Below are positions 13,061-25,223 of a stretch of 64,000 nucleotides of DNA, piece after piece. How positions within the stretch are numbered: the first letter of the stretch is position 1; each line of letters begins with the position of its first letter. The translations under genes were made by a program, and so were the position numbers. Source of the stretch: Hirundichthys speculiger (taxonomy: Eukaryota; Chordata; Actinopteri; Beloniformes; Exocoetidae); NCBI GenBank assembly GCA_018398805.1, contig JAGFBZ010002379.1:1674001-1738000 (forward strand), in the 5' to 3' direction. The notes beneath the pieces were generated by a model. That model was not told the DNA's origin. It searched no databases and saw only the letters and a list, made by a program, of their open reading frames with translations.

Positions 13061-15062
13061 CTACTTTGTACTTATACAGGTACGACGATTCTTTGTGGCT
13101 TGATTATATGGGGCCTGTTAGCACTGAAGGATAATGATTGATGAAACACCACTGTCACAAATGTCAACATTTATTATAACCGACAAAGGCCAATGAATAA
13201 ACAAGACCTTTGTGAAATGATTATTCATATGATTATGATGGTATTAATAAAGGTCAAACTTCATACTTCAGCTGGAAATGAAGTCCTACTAATTTGTGGT
13301 GTGATGTCACTGTGACTGCATCTGTTTTATTTTTATATACATTTCATCATGTACCGTATTTTCCATCATTAAGCAGTGTTTTTTTTTCCTTTAACTTAAA
13401 ATTCCACGCTCCAGTTCCTTTTAAGCTCCGTAAAAAGACAGCGTGATGCTTTGATTTTTGTGAACATGCTCCTTGGTTGTTATAAATCCTCCATTATTTA
13501 CGGCATTGTTTCCATGGACATGCTGTTTGTGCTCACCCTGAGCTGTCACGTATGATTTGCAGGAAATGCATCATTACATATTGGTATAAAGCTGTTATGA
13601 TAAAGCTGTGAAGGAATGTCCCACTCAAGTATTTTACTGCCAAAAACTGAGAGGGTGGTTACTACTGGCAGTCGTTCTCACAGCTTAGCTCCCAAACCTC
13701 TCTTTTTTTTACTTTTAAATCTCTGTTCACACCTCTTTTCCTCTTCTTCAATCACCTCTCATTTAGTTTTTTTTCTCTCAAGGTCCTTACTCTGAGCTGC
13801 CTGACTATTATGTTCTGCAATGTGAGTTTGGAGGAAATCAATTGGAACTTATTAGCAGGGATTATATCATTTGTGTTTAGCAGGATTCTCTGTTTCAGAC
13901 TAACCGCTCCTCTGTCTGCAGGTGGCTGTTTAAAATTGTCATTGCAACAGTATAAACTGAACTTTAAGAGGACTTTAGTCCCGTAAAACACAGTTGCTGT
14001 CATCCGGTCAGAGATGGGTAGCATCTTGGACAAGTCATCTTCATCCCGGCTAATCAACGGGCTTCACGGCGTCTTTAAACTACATCGCTTCTTCACAAAG
14101 CAATCACACACTCCAATAGGCAGTGAAGGCCTGTGGGGTCATGCATATATTAAAAATATATTAAAACAGGAATAATTATATTGTTACACGCCATACTCTC
14201 TCACTCAGTCGTTTGACGTGGTGAAGCTGACAACTTGACATGAGTTTAGTTTAAAACTGCTTTGAGAACTTGAACTATGTGCTGAGTATTGTAGGTCCTT
14301 GAATGCGTTTGCATATTAATGCCGATGTTTTCAGTGAGCTCGTCTATCCGAGTGTCGTCTAATTTGAGAGATTAATTGCAGATTCTGTCGTGATATCTCT
14401 CTGCGGCTCACTTACAGTTCACAGCTGATTTTTCAGGCAATTTCCTGCTTTGACCTTGTGCACTTTGCTTTAGTCGCTTCTCCGTTTTCCACTCTCCAGT
14501 CCTGTCACTGCTGCTGAGACTCATGATGTTGCAGCTTTCTTTCTTCCTCTCCCTCACATCTTGCTTCTCCTCTTCATAGGCCAAGACTGGGCAGCGAAGT
14601 AGGTCACTTTGCAGCAGATGTCCGGTTATCGGTTGAGTGTGTTTTTTTTTCCGGTCCATAAGCTGTGAATAAACATCTGACTCTTTTCTTCTGTTTTACA
14701 CGTTGAGCGTGAACCAGTTATAAAGTGTTTTTCTTTGTTGTTGTTGTTGTTGTGTGTTTTTTGTATTTCAAAAAAAGGCAGAGAGGCAGAAGAGGCAGAT
14801 TATTCTACATTTCTGTGGGAGAGCTGTAATCTGGGTGCAGCACCCTGTTTAATGTGCACCAAGTTCATTTGGAGTTCAGACTGACACAGACAGGATGCGG
14901 CAGTTAAAAGTGCATATACCTCCAGAACAAATGCATTATGTGTTTCTGAAAATTTTGGTTGAGGGGGAAAAAAAAACAATTTGGACCAATCCTCTCTCCT
15001 ATGAGTCCTTGCAAAACCTTTGCAGCCCCTCTCTAAGCCACTGCTGTTTGTTTCTCCGGCAG

Positions 15063-15192
15063 ATGCTATGCTCTGAACTGAAGGAGCGTGAGCACCTGGT
15101 GATCAGCACTTTGGACCAGGCCAGGATGTTTCTTGCTGACCAGCCCATTGAAGGACCCGGAGAGCCACGCAAGAACCTGCAGCCGAAGACGG
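15063..15192 (+). CDS. utrn: utrophin exon e58 (spectrin repeat)
   Basis: Begins after tttctccggcag and reads [20 protein letters not shown], then [20 protein letters not shown] and PKT, ending with one base (G at 15192) that joins AT of e59 to give Asp. Its 130 nt equals the utrophin length for this exon; the dystrophin equivalent is 121 nt and diverges here, so this exon is one of the better discriminators between paralogues. FLADQPIE is the utrophin form. Donor gtctgt is weaker than average. The leading Met is an internal codon, not a start. Confidence 0.94.
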
Positions 15193-18100
15193 GTCTGTTT
15201 CGTTTTCTTATAAAAAAAAATGTGCTATGATTTCTAACAATTCATGAAATCCTTCAAATCTCGTAATAGTTGTTTGTATATTCCAAGTCCTCTGAATCGT
15301 GGTAATCTTAATACTTCAAGTTGAAAATGGCTGCACTTCTTTTTATTTGCTGCAGACATCTTTTCATCCTATCTGAAGGCCTCTAACCATTTATATTAAT
15401 TCATAACTCAGGAATTCTCTTGGATGAGTGTTGACAATATAACAGGAATTTACAAGAAACCCATCTCCTCTCTCTTGTTAAGATTATAATCACCAGGCAG
15501 TTTGATCTTGTATAGTCAGTCTTGCAATATTCTTCTTCAATTAGTAGTTTAGTTTGTTGTTTAAATCTTACATTCAAGAGTCTATAGGTAGCTTAGTTTG
15601 GCAGGTATTGTTACACTAAACACAATACTATTGTGTCAGCACTGACAGTCTGTTGTGGAACTGTTATATGCAAATCTATGAAATACAACTGATTTTATTG
15701 TGGGTTTTTGCTTTGAATACCGAGAAGAAAATCAATTAAAAAAGTTAAAAAAAAAAAAAAAAAAAGCATCAAAAAAATTGCTCTCAATTGTATCTTTGGA
15801 AGTTTGCACTGGCGTATTTCTCTGATGAGAACACTCCCTCGAAACTGAGTTTCTTTGTTTCCTCTTATTTTGATGTATTCTGCACATTTTTGGGCTGCAG
15901 GCTTTGTGCACAGGTCGTGTCAAAGCAAGGGAGTGACGACGCGTGGGCGAGGAGAACGAAAATACCCAATTATTAGTTCAAATCATCGTCTCATGTTGCA
16001 TAAAATGTTTTTACTCGTCTGCATACTGTTTTTTGCAAAAGTTTATTCATGTGAAGCGGATCAGCAGTGTTGATCTTATTAGTTGGAAGTTTGCCTGTTT
16101 GGAATAGTTTTTGACAAATGGTTCCTTTAGTCACATGCCAATTATTTGTTTTTAAAAGTCCCAATGCTTTTTCAGGATGTTCCTAACAAGAGCTTTTCAG
16201 ATATTTGTAAATCTCGGAAGGAATCGTCTCTGTTTTTGCCCCTTGTTCTTGACATCACACACAATCATCTGCTGTAATATTTTCCATGTCTAGATTTTTG
16301 GTGTTGCAATTCGTGTGTTTAATACAAACATCTTCTCGTCTTTAAGGCTCACTTGTTTGGACTATCAGTTACTTTCCGTTGAAAAATATACATTGTGTTT
16401 GAGAAAAAGAGCTCTCAGGGACAGTTTTTAGGCTGAGCTGCCTTGAAACACTGTGAAACCCTGAGTTATTGCTAGAACAAATGGATAAAAGGGCATTCAG
16501 GGATTAAACATGTATCATTCAGCATTCCCTGTCTGTCTCCGTGAGATGTGGCTGGGAAGTCTTGATTTAGTCAGCACATTTCCCTTCAAACTAAAACCTA
16601 CTGTATAAATAATTGAACTGACCTGGGGGGGCTGCGTAGGGGAGCTGCGAGATTTCAGAGCACAGACCAGTAGGATTGTTGTCTGTGATCTTTGATGTGG
16701 ATATTAAAGTATGTCGTTGAATAAATAGTTTCAGAAAATATGTTTCAGGATCAGAGGTTTTGCTTGCTCTTTAATCAGAAGAGACTGATTTTCTTTGAGT
16801 AATTCTGTGATTAAACTGTAATAGCTGTAATTGCGTTGCATTACCTTGTGGTATCTTTGTCAAGAAAACTAATTGGAGTAATTGCATCTGCTCTACAACC
16901 TTCTTTAGCAAAGGCAAAACGCCATCATGCTGTGCAACATGGTGAGGGTCTGCCAGCAGTATGTGTCTTCCATTTGTCAGACGTGTGTGTATGCAGGGAG
17001 GCAGCTGAGAAAATGAGAGATAGTTTAGGTGCAACAGGTGAAAATGGTTTTTCAGACACCGCAGTGGAGATGAGACTTTAGAACTCATAAAAGCTGCTCT
17101 TCTTTCTCTGCAGTTAAATGGGCATTTGGGGAGCAGTTATCTCTTCTGACTGCTCTTTTCCCTCTGATGGCATCCGCCGATCTATTGTAATTATCCTATC
17201 CACTCACCTTTCCTGCCTTGTCTCTTACACACTTTTTCTTTTTTTTTTTGTCTCTCTTGTCTGCCTTACTTCCCATTGTACTGTCACTGTAATCTTTCTG
17301 CTGTTTTTTTTAGTTTTCAAATGATTTTCTGCACTTCAGTTTTCCCAAAAGCAGTCTTGCTGAAGTTCCAAATATCAAATCAAACACACAACACATCAAT
17401 AGTAGGACAAAAAAAAAAATTAAAAGATGCCAACAATTGATTTAGGGACTGCCAGATTTTTGCTTTGACAATTTAATAACTTAGCTGTCATCATCTCAGT
17501 CATTATCAGACCTTAAACTTGATAATTAGGACCTGGGGAGCCACAAGTGATGTAAAAGGAATTTATGTGACCACCAGTACAGTCACCGCAAATTGGGAAA
17601 TGATATTTAGCATTGATCTTTCTGCTTATCTTTCTTTCTTTCTTACTTCCTTGTATTGTGCTAGCATCATGGTTGGGTGGCTTGCTAGAGAGTACTATGC
17701 AGGACAAGGAAAAATGTCCAAGAGAAATGCATTTGGTACATCATTGCAAGCAAAACATTTTGCAGTCCAAGACAAATGCTTATCCCTTTTAAATATTTGG
17801 GTCTATTGAGCCCTATAGGCCTAAGTATTTCTACTATGTGGATATTTGTTTGTCCTGTAAATAATTTGTTCCCCTCCATTTTGGGATCTGAAAATTTAGT
17901 TTTATCAAGATGTGTGAATATGTGCAGTAATGCTGTCCATCCTGTCACTTTCAGCACTGATTATCATGTCTCGGTTCACTTCAACAAGTGACACTTTCAT
18001 TGGCTTTAGGAACTTTTTAGATCCTTCACTTCAACTGACTTGTTCCTTTGGCAGTAAGGATGGGCTGGTCCAAAAGTAGGAAGATGTATCTTAATGTCTG

Positions 18101-18306
18101 ACTTACAAAACAAAGGTGTTGTTTAAGCAACACGTGCTTCGAAATTTAATCATTTGGTAAATAATATTACTATGGTAACTTAGTTCTTGAAAATTCCACC
18201 GTCACGTCCATGTGGATGCAGGATAAGTAAACTTACATTTAAAGGGTAATAAAGAGTATGAAAGCTGTCTGTGAAATAATCACCGTGCTTTTCTGTCTTC
18301 CTCCAG
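15193..18306. other. intron e58-e59
   Basis: 3.1 kb of AT-rich sequence with a poly(A) run at 15748-15765. No recognised gene or element. It ends in the pyrimidine-rich acceptor 'cttttctgtcttcctccag'. Confidence 0.85.
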
Positions 18307-18575
18307 ATCCCACCCCAGAGGAAAAGGCCCGAGTGTTGGCCCGGGCTATCCGCAAGCAGACCGGTGAGGTGAAGGAGCGGTGGGAGCGTCTGAAGGGGCA
18401 TGTGGTTGGGTGGCAAAGCCAAGTGGAACGAGCTTTGGAGCGACTCCAGGACCTGCAGAGCTCCATGGACCAACTTGACCTGCGACTGACATGGGCAGAA
18501 GAGACCAAAGCTTCCTGGCAGCCCGTGGGCGATCTGCTGATTGACTCTCTGCAAGACCACATTGACAAGACAGTA
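18307..18575 (+). CDS. utrn: utrophin exon e59 (spectrin repeat)
   Basis: 269 nt, the length of DMD exon 59, and the largest exon in the window. It reads DPTPEEKARVLARAIRKQ, then EVKERWERLKG, LERLQDLQSSMDQLDL and finally WQPVGDLLIDSLQDHIDK, which is near-identical across dystrophins and utrophins (linker between the last two spectrin repeats). It ends on a codon boundary (GTA) before the consensus donor gtgagt. The charged heptad-like pattern is that of a spectrin triple helix. A long open frame exists on the opposite strand here but only as a by-product of codon bias. Confidence 0.96.
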
Positions 18576-19219
18576 GTGAGTTGCAGCAATATTTTGGAGT
18601 GAAAACATTGATATGATACAGTAATTAGCCAATATGATCTACGCTGAGGTCATGACTCATGTTGCATGGGAAAATGCAGCTGCTGAGTTAATTTCACTGT
18701 TTGGTCAATTTAATTTCCATATCTACAGTCATGGAAAAAATTTTAAACCACCATTTTTTCTTCAGTTTCTTGTTCATTTTAATACCTGGTACCACTAAAC
18801 GTCATCATGTGACTAAAACAGACGGAAAAGAAAACACTGAATGCATAAAAGCAGTGTTTTTGGCAGTACAGCGCCATAGCTATTGATGTAAAAACTTAAG
18901 TGATTTAGGTTATAATCAAGAAAACCATGAAAAATGGTAAGATATCAGCTCTTAAATAAAACTCTTATGAGCAATCTTTGCGGTTATCATTATGTTTGTC
19001 CAAACAAATGTACCTTTAGTTGTACCAGGCATTAAAATGAACAAGAAACTGAAGAAAACAAGGGTGGTCTTATAATTTTTTCCATGACTGTATGTCAGTC
19101 GGGGTCGATGTCGAGCACAAAAAGCACAACTGAAATATTTGTAGGACTAACCTTATAACTGTTATACCTGTTATTTTTGATCGTTTCCACTCCTGAACAT
19201 CTTGAAACTCTCTGGCCAG
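18576..19219. other. intron e59-e60
   Basis: Only 644 bp, of which 369 bp is a palindromic MITE (18724-19092). Acceptor ctctggccag at 19210-19219. Confidence 0.9.
18724..19092. mobile_element. palindromic MITE, Tc1/mariner type
   Basis: The left end begins tacagtcatggaaaaaattt and the right end, read on the other strand, begins tacagtcatggaaaaaatta. The two arms pair over about 73 bp, down to the matching 'ttcattttaatacctggtac' and 'ttcattttaatgcctggtac'. TA dinucleotides at both edges fit the TA target duplication of Tc1/mariner elements. There is no transposase, so it is non-autonomous. It takes up over half of the intron. Confidence 0.9.
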
Positions 19220-19366
19220 GCCTTCAGAGAGGAGGTCGCCCCTCTACGTCAGGATGTTCGTATCGTCAACGAGCTTTCTGCAGATCTCACACCACTGGAC
19301 ATCCAGCTGTCGTCCACCGCCTCCAGACAACTGGATGAGCTCAACATGAGATGGAAAATTATTCAG
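19220..19366 (+). CDS. utrn: utrophin exon e60 (last spectrin repeat)
   Basis: 147 nt, as DMD exon 60, with both ends on codon boundaries. It reads [40 protein letters not shown] and LNMRWKIIQ, completing the final rod repeat. TPLDIQLS resembles a mixture of the utrophin and dystrophin forms, but LNMRWK is the utrophin wording (dystrophin LNTRWK). Donor gtaatt. The removable phase-0 structure means skipping it would keep frame. Confidence 0.95.
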
Positions 19367-21820
19367 GTAATTTTTCAATCCTCCTGTTTGTTTTGAACGT
19401 CCTTCCCTCCAAACCTCTGTCAGCCCGTGTTCTCATTCTCAGTATGTTATCCCTCTTTCTGTGTGTTTTATTCGGGCACAACTGTTTTTTTTTTTTTAAC
19501 ACCACACATCAGCGGGTGCCATTCTCACAACTGCGTTCTTGGCTCTCCAGGCGTGATAGTCTTGGTCTGATCCACTGCGAGACTCGCTCATTGTTTCTCA
19601 GAGTGGAGCATGCCTCATTGCTGGAGGGAAATACATCTCTCTGCAAGTCGTTGTAGGGGTAGAAGAATAACAGAAGAGGATGAGTGTGAATTAGGGAATG
19701 ACATTCTCTTCCATCGTATGAGCATGAGAACATAACAGGGATTTATTTTGTGGGTTGGTTAAACCATAAAAGCTTGACTTTTAAGTGTGCTGTTTATTCA
19801 GCCCGGGTCAAAACAGAAACAAAAATGATTTAGTTGTGTAAAATTATACCAGCTTTACCAAATCTATAGCCAAAGACAAATGCAGAGGAATATTTTCCTA
19901 CCTGTGGTTAACTACACTTTCTGCCTGGATTGAGATCATTTACGATTCTGGCAAGTGATGGCTGTCGCGTCCGGTGGTGGGGGTACTGAGACCAGGTCAG
20001 AACACCCAGCTGTATTGCTGTCAGTGTGAATGAAACCAGTGAACTGTGTTTTCAAAGGCACTGGTGCCACACAGCAGACACATTTCATGTAGATATATTA
20101 ATCAAACCTGTACGTGAAGAGAAAAGGCTTGTGGGCCGCGAAAGTCATGAAAAGAAATTACTTGCTGAGGGAAAAGAAAGAAACCATTACTTGTCCTTTT
20201 TAAGTGTGACACTACCGCAGGGTAAAACTGGGTAGCCGATGTAATTTGTAGCCTTATGATATTTCCCATTTGCTGTACAGACAGCCAATAACAGCATTTT
20301 TGCCAAGAGAGTGACCATAATTTAAATTCGGTTGAGTCAGAGAAGGTAGAGTTTCGTTGGACTGCTCATTTTTTTTGTCCTCTGCCTCCTTTTGTCTATG
20401 TCTGCAGACGAGAACGCAGCTTCATTAAAAAGCCAAGTCTGACTTAGTGGTATAAAAGTCATTATTGGCTCAAATGATACCAAACTACTGGCCTTTCTGT
20501 GTCCATTACCAGAATCCCTGCGTGTGCACCTGCACAGACCGCCAGAACTATCCTGCTGTTCTAAAAGATGAGACTAAGGAAACAGAAAATCACAGCTGAA
20601 CGACCAAAATCTCAAAAAAATTCCAAAGGCTTCCAGAGGAGAGTAGTAAAGAATGTTGATGTGATCGATATGTCAAAGCTGCGTGAAGGTTCACCTGTTT
20701 GTGTAGTGCATGCAAAGGTAAAATCTACAGTGTTTATGTAACTGCATTAAATTAGTTGTAGTGTGTATGCATGGTCAAAGCTCTGTGGGGATAAATTTAT
20801 ATCAGTCAGTTCAGTTCTACAGTTATATGAACTACTATCATAGAAAATCCAAATTTTCATGCTTTTTTTGTGTCAAAAAGAGAAACTGCAATCAGAAATT
20901 CAAAAAACCAAAATCAAAGTGTTCCTGCAGAGCCATTAATATGTTGTTGAGCTGCAGACGTCTCACCTCGTATTAAAGAACTGCTGCCCAGTTCTTGGTT
21001 CCTGATGTCCGAAGCTTGCATGGGATTTTTCTAACATTTAAATCTCGTCGGTCACACACACTACATGTGTGAGAATAGCACACTATTTTATTTTATTTTA
21101 TTTTATTTTTTAAGGTTGCAGTCAGTTTGTGATGGTGATTGAAACTTGTCTTTTGCAGATGTGCAGGATAATTCTTTCCCAAAAACCGGGAATCAATTGT
21201 TGAGCTTCCTGTCATGAATTTGCAGGCGTCCCAGTAGATTTGTGCTGTTAGTGCCCTGACTGCATTTCAGCTGCAAACCGGGCCGGTCCTTCAGTGTCCA
21301 TTTATTAGCATCGTGCAGGCAAGTAAGAAAGATTTTGTGTTGTGGGCCTTTTATTACCCTGGACTTAACAATGTTTAGGAGAGTGAGAATGTTTGCGAAG
21401 TGAGCACCGCTCAACTTGGTACGAGATCTTGTTTGTTTTATGCTGCAGGTCAGTGGAGCAGAGCGTGTCCAATCAGCACTTCATTTCTCCTACTTTTTCC
21501 CCGTAGTGTGGAAAGCCTGTTCTATTCTATTAAAACATTTTTTTTTTAATTTGGAAAATATTTAATATTCAGCGAGTATGACTTTTGAATTATTTTTGGT
21601 ATGACATTATATAGTTGTACATCTCTATTCGAGAAACGTCTCTCAAATAGGTTTTTTTTTTATACCGAAAATCCACTTCTAATGCTATTGCGCTGAAATT
21701 GAATTCATTTCAACCATGACGGCAAGTCCAGCCACTGTAAAGTTCTGTCTCTGTAATCACCGCTTTCCAGCTCACTGTTCTCTCTCTCCGTCCTCTGTCT
21801 GGTGTGTGGTCATGTCACAG
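19367..21820. other. intron e60-e61
   Basis: 2.5 kb, AT-rich, with a (TTTTA)n run (21084-21110) and poly(T) runs. No gene or assignable element. Acceptor catgtcacag at 21811-21820. Confidence 0.85.
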
Positions 21821-21899
21821 GTGGCCGTGGAAGACAGGCTGAAACTACTTCAGGAAGCGCACAGAGACTTCGGCCCCTCCTCCCAACATTTTCTCTCTA
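21821..21899 (+). CDS. utrn: utrophin exon e61 (hinge before WW)
   Basis: 79 nt, as DMD exon 61. It reads [20 protein letters not shown] and SQHFLS, then a single base A (21899) that pairs with CA of e62 to give Thr. The [18 protein letters not shown] stretch is conserved in the hinge just ahead of the WW domain. Donor gtgagt is consensus. The TAG straddling the splice junction is not read. Confidence 0.95.
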
Positions 21900-23024
21900 G
21901 TGAGTACAGATACGTCTCACAGGACAAAAGAAATGTGGTGGATGACTTGGATCCAGGTAGACTGTTTCATATCATATCCACGCTCATGCATGCACTCTGC
22001 AGACAAAGCACTTTACTCTTAAATAATTTGAGGCTTAATTACAGCTTCAGTGACTCCCTCCTCTTATTCCCTCCTTAGAGTCGTCATTAGCAGACCACTG
22101 TTAGAGAGGAAGCTAAAGATGAGACAAATTCAGGAACATAGAAATAAGCACTTCGTCTCTCCCTCTTTATTTCCTCTTTTCTTGTAATCATATAGCCATC
22201 AGCGTTTTGCACCACGGCTGATTTACTTTGCCGGCTGTCAGGCACGGAGACAAAATGGACAATGTGTGATTCAGCGCAGGGTGCTCAGGCACCACGCTTC
22301 GTCACTGACGGAAAGGAATTTACCAAACAAGAGCCTTTGAGAGCTCAGCAACTCAGCTAGACAAAATACCGCTCTTCTTTCATCTTCCTAACACTATGAC
22401 ACTATCTCCTCCATCACACATTCACCCTCATTACACTAGTAGCTTAATATTCCCTCCGGGATCAATAAAATACTCTGTTCCTATCTTTCCCTATCCATCT
22501 CTTATATCTCGCAATCTCACTTAAACGCTTTCTCTTACTGTCTTTTCATCTCTCTATCTGAGTCTAGAGCTATGTCACGGAGGAGGGAAAGTGGGAGGGT
22601 GATAAATCAAACAACATTTCTGCTTCTTATTACTTAGAAGGTCTTAGTATTTAGCTGGTTTTAACACTGCATCAGATCTCCATAGCAAAGGTTTCCCTTT
22701 TGTTCCCCCTAAAAACATAAAAAGTTCTTTTTTTTTTTTTTTTTTTTTGCTTTTATACTTGGCTGCTTAAATATCTCCATCCCCCCTCTTCTAAAGGGAA
22801 AACAATATTCTTATTTTCTGCTTGTAGTCTGCAAGGACTTGATGCAGATAGACTATGGTATTATGGAAATATTAGATTCAGGAATTATTTCAAGTCAAGC
22901 TTCAAACAATGAAAGAATTACTATACTGCATGCAGTGTTTATTAAGCTGGCGTTTAAATTGTATCTGCTCCTCGGACTTTTTAATCTCTCCCTTCTCTTT
23001 ATTTTTGTCTCTGCCTGTCTGCAG
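21900..23024. other. intron e61-e62
   Basis: 1.1 kb with a LINE/SINE-like tail (22434-22503) and a poly(T) run (22729-22748). Acceptor tgtctgcag at 23016-23024. Confidence 0.85.
22434..22503 (+). repeat. retroposon 3'-tail fragment
   Basis: Contains 'ttccctccgggatcaataaa' followed by degraded tatct-type repeats, the usual end of several fish non-LTR retroposons. Confidence 0.4.
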
Positions 23025-23085
23025 CATCTGTACAGCTTCCGTGGCAACGTGCAGTCTCTCAGAATAAGGTTCCTTATTACATCAA
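23025..23085 (+). CDS. utrn: utrophin exon e62 (WW domain, first half)
   Basis: 61 nt, as DMD exon 62. With the A from e61 it reads TSVQLPWQRAVSQNKVPYYI and ends AA, completed by T of e63 to Asn. The TGG at 23042-23044 is the first signature Trp of the WW domain, and the YY pair is the central aromatic strand. SVQLPWQR is the utrophin form (dystrophin has SVQGPWER). The WW domain with the EF-hand region grips the PPxY motif of beta-dystroglycan. Donor gtaagt is consensus. Confidence 0.95.
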
Positions 23086-24436
23086 GTAAGTAATTGGAAA
23101 TAGTTGCAATAACATTGTCTGTGCAATAAGTGTGTGTGTGTGTGTGAGTCTATGTTGGTGATTAATGCGCAGCACTAAGACAGGCAAAGCAAATAAATCA
23201 CTTTTTTTGGTCTCCTTTTAGAGTTTGTTCTCGCCTCCCATATTAACGTCTTTTAATTAGTTTTGCACTGTATGATCCTTGGTCACAGGTGACAGTTTTG
23301 TTATTGGAATTATTTTCCCTTTAAAAGTGTAAAGTATATAATCATTTCGGTCCCTCCTTATGCTGGGAACACCTCTTCTGCTGCTACGAGTGCTTTATAT
23401 CTCTGGAATCGGGCAAATTTATTGCCTGCAAATGATTTTCATCTTGAATGTGTCGTAAGATATTTAAAAGCATTAACATTTCAGTTAGTGTGGGAGCATT
23501 AAAAGATGTGCTGTTATATGATTGATTTATCTTCAGATGTTTAACTCCGACATCGTCTTTAAGAGAGATTTGGTTAGTAGGATGTAAAAGGAGTAGAATT
23601 ATGATCTCATCTTGCATTTTGAAACTGTTCATCTTATAAGCTGGTTGGAAATTAAAGTCTTCAGCTTTTCTACATTCGAGCTCTAGCTTCTAGTGACCTC
23701 TTACATCACCCACGAATTATCTTTTACTTCTCGCTCATGCGCTTCCTGTGCTTGACACATACATAATTTATTTTTCCATTTTTTCCCCCTCCAATTAGTG
23801 ACTTCTTTTTGCCGATTTGCCCTTTTGTGTAAGTTAAGACTCAGTTTCACCTGCACATTCTTCATTCAGCTGAACATGAGTGCCTCTTTTTGAATATATA
23901 ATGCCTGACTAAATCCCAGGACATCTTGCCTCATTCTTCTAATATAGACTATAATGATTTCAGCTTGATGTCTCGCGTCCCATTATCATTTTTGCCAAGT
24001 CAGGCCAAAAATTAGGTTTCTGTTTAGAAAGAAGGCAGCAACTTCTCTGCTGCTGGGGAAATGTCAGATTTGAAACTTCGAAAGTCCTCATTACCCAGAA
24101 AGCATGCAGCTGTAGAAGAATGAGCTGCCGCCTAACCAAACCTGAACTCGTCTGTTTTTGGGAGGTAGAGGGCTGGCAGTTATAGAAAACACTGGATTGC
24201 CATTTCAGTTGTCATCCTCTCTGTTCAAAGGTTCAGACATGTATTTTAGGCATGATAAAATTTCAATTTATAGAGGCTTGGGATTGATAGCTTATTATTT
24301 TGTCTGCATATTTTGTACTTTTTTTTTTTAAGAATTTATTGGGCGGTGGTTTCAGAATATAATACATAGTATGATCGTATATTAACAAAAAAAGAGAAGG
24401 AGAGCAAGGAAACTAATGTGACTTCCTAGAAGCCTT

Positions 24437-24488
24437 CTTTCAAGCAATCTTCCATCTTCAATCTTCCATTTCAAGCAATCTTCCATTT
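24437..24488. repeat. short direct repeats
   Basis: The unit tttcaagcaatcttccat occurs twice, separated by a shorter cttcaatcttccat copy. Confidence 0.85.
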
Positions 24489-25096
24489 TATGCAAAATTG
24501 TGGATAATTTTGGTCCAATGAGCAAATCAAAGATGGGATTTAGCCATAGAAGGTGGCAGACACCTGCCTCGTGTCTGTGCCTGCAGCTTGGCACAAGAGG
24601 GGATGGAAGATTAAAGCCGGACAGCCAGTGACTCACAGGGCTGGCTCATGCCTCTGGAGTGGGCAACAGCCGGTGATCACAGTTGAGCCCAGCCAGTGAA
24701 CCTGCACCTGCTCTCTCTGTCTCTCACACACACAATGCATGGCCACAAGGCTATTCACACAAAACACCTTGCACAATTGTGTTTGGTAGTCATACACAAC
24801 TTCTTGCCAGCCAAAAAAAAAAAAAAAAAGGTTCCACACATGAGAATATACAAATTAGCCTCCTGTAAAGGCAGTTTTTGCATTAATGAATATGTTCATA
24901 GTTCAGAACCTTTTGTAGCTACACACAAAATCTCCTGCCTCTGACCATGTGTAGCCATGTGTGTAAATGAGAGTGCACATAAATGTTGCTGTCAGTCTTG
25001 GGCTATAAAAGAGCTAAGATTAGCGCCTTATATTATATTGAAACATGATACTACAGCTCAAATATAACACGTTTATCTTAATCAATGGGTACTTTG

Positions 25097-25223
25097 TATA
25101 TAAAAGCTTCAGATTGTTTTTCTTGAAGTATCAGTGTTGATTACATGGACCTGATCTGCTGACAGATACCCACGCAGCGGCTCGGGTCGTCATAGAGACG
25201 TCCAAAGGTGTCATGAAGTCGTG
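25097..25223 (+). promoter_or_regulatory. candidate internal promoter and first exon (Up71-like)
   Basis: A TATATAAAAG motif lies at 25097-25106. An ATG follows at 25213 and reads ATG AAG TCG TG, ending at a strong donor gtgagt (25224). The leftover TG joins the first base of e63 in the right phase, which would give a protein starting [14 protein letters not shown], i.e. a short N-terminus spliced straight to the second half of the WW domain, as in Dp71. A transcription start about 25-30 bp after the TATA box would leave roughly an 80-bp leader containing one five-codon upstream frame (ATG at 25145). The location is the one known for Dp71/Up71 promoters; the assignment here is inference from sequence alone, and a short in-phase ATG-donor pair can arise by chance. 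Confidence 0.35.

Larger units (their letters stand above)
5537..15062. other. intron e57-e58, 9.5 kb, transposon-bearing
   Basis: The longest complete intron of the window. It carries a LINE-like tail (about 6490-6695), a GT/AT microsatellite (9014-9052), a perfect hairpin (9961-10008), a degraded Tc1-like element (10016-11240) and a polymorphic-looking repeat tail (12968-13060). The remainder is AT-rich with homopolymer runs and shows no gene. Confidence 0.85.

Noticed and set aside
18180..18632. 150-codon open frame on the minus strand
   Set aside because: It lies antisense to utrophin exon e59 (18307-18575) and has no similarity of its own; a shadow of the coding strand.
21897..21902. 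TAG stop at the end of exon e61
   Set aside because: It spans the splice junction (A at 21899, gtgagt from 21900) and is removed; the joined codon is ACA, Thr.
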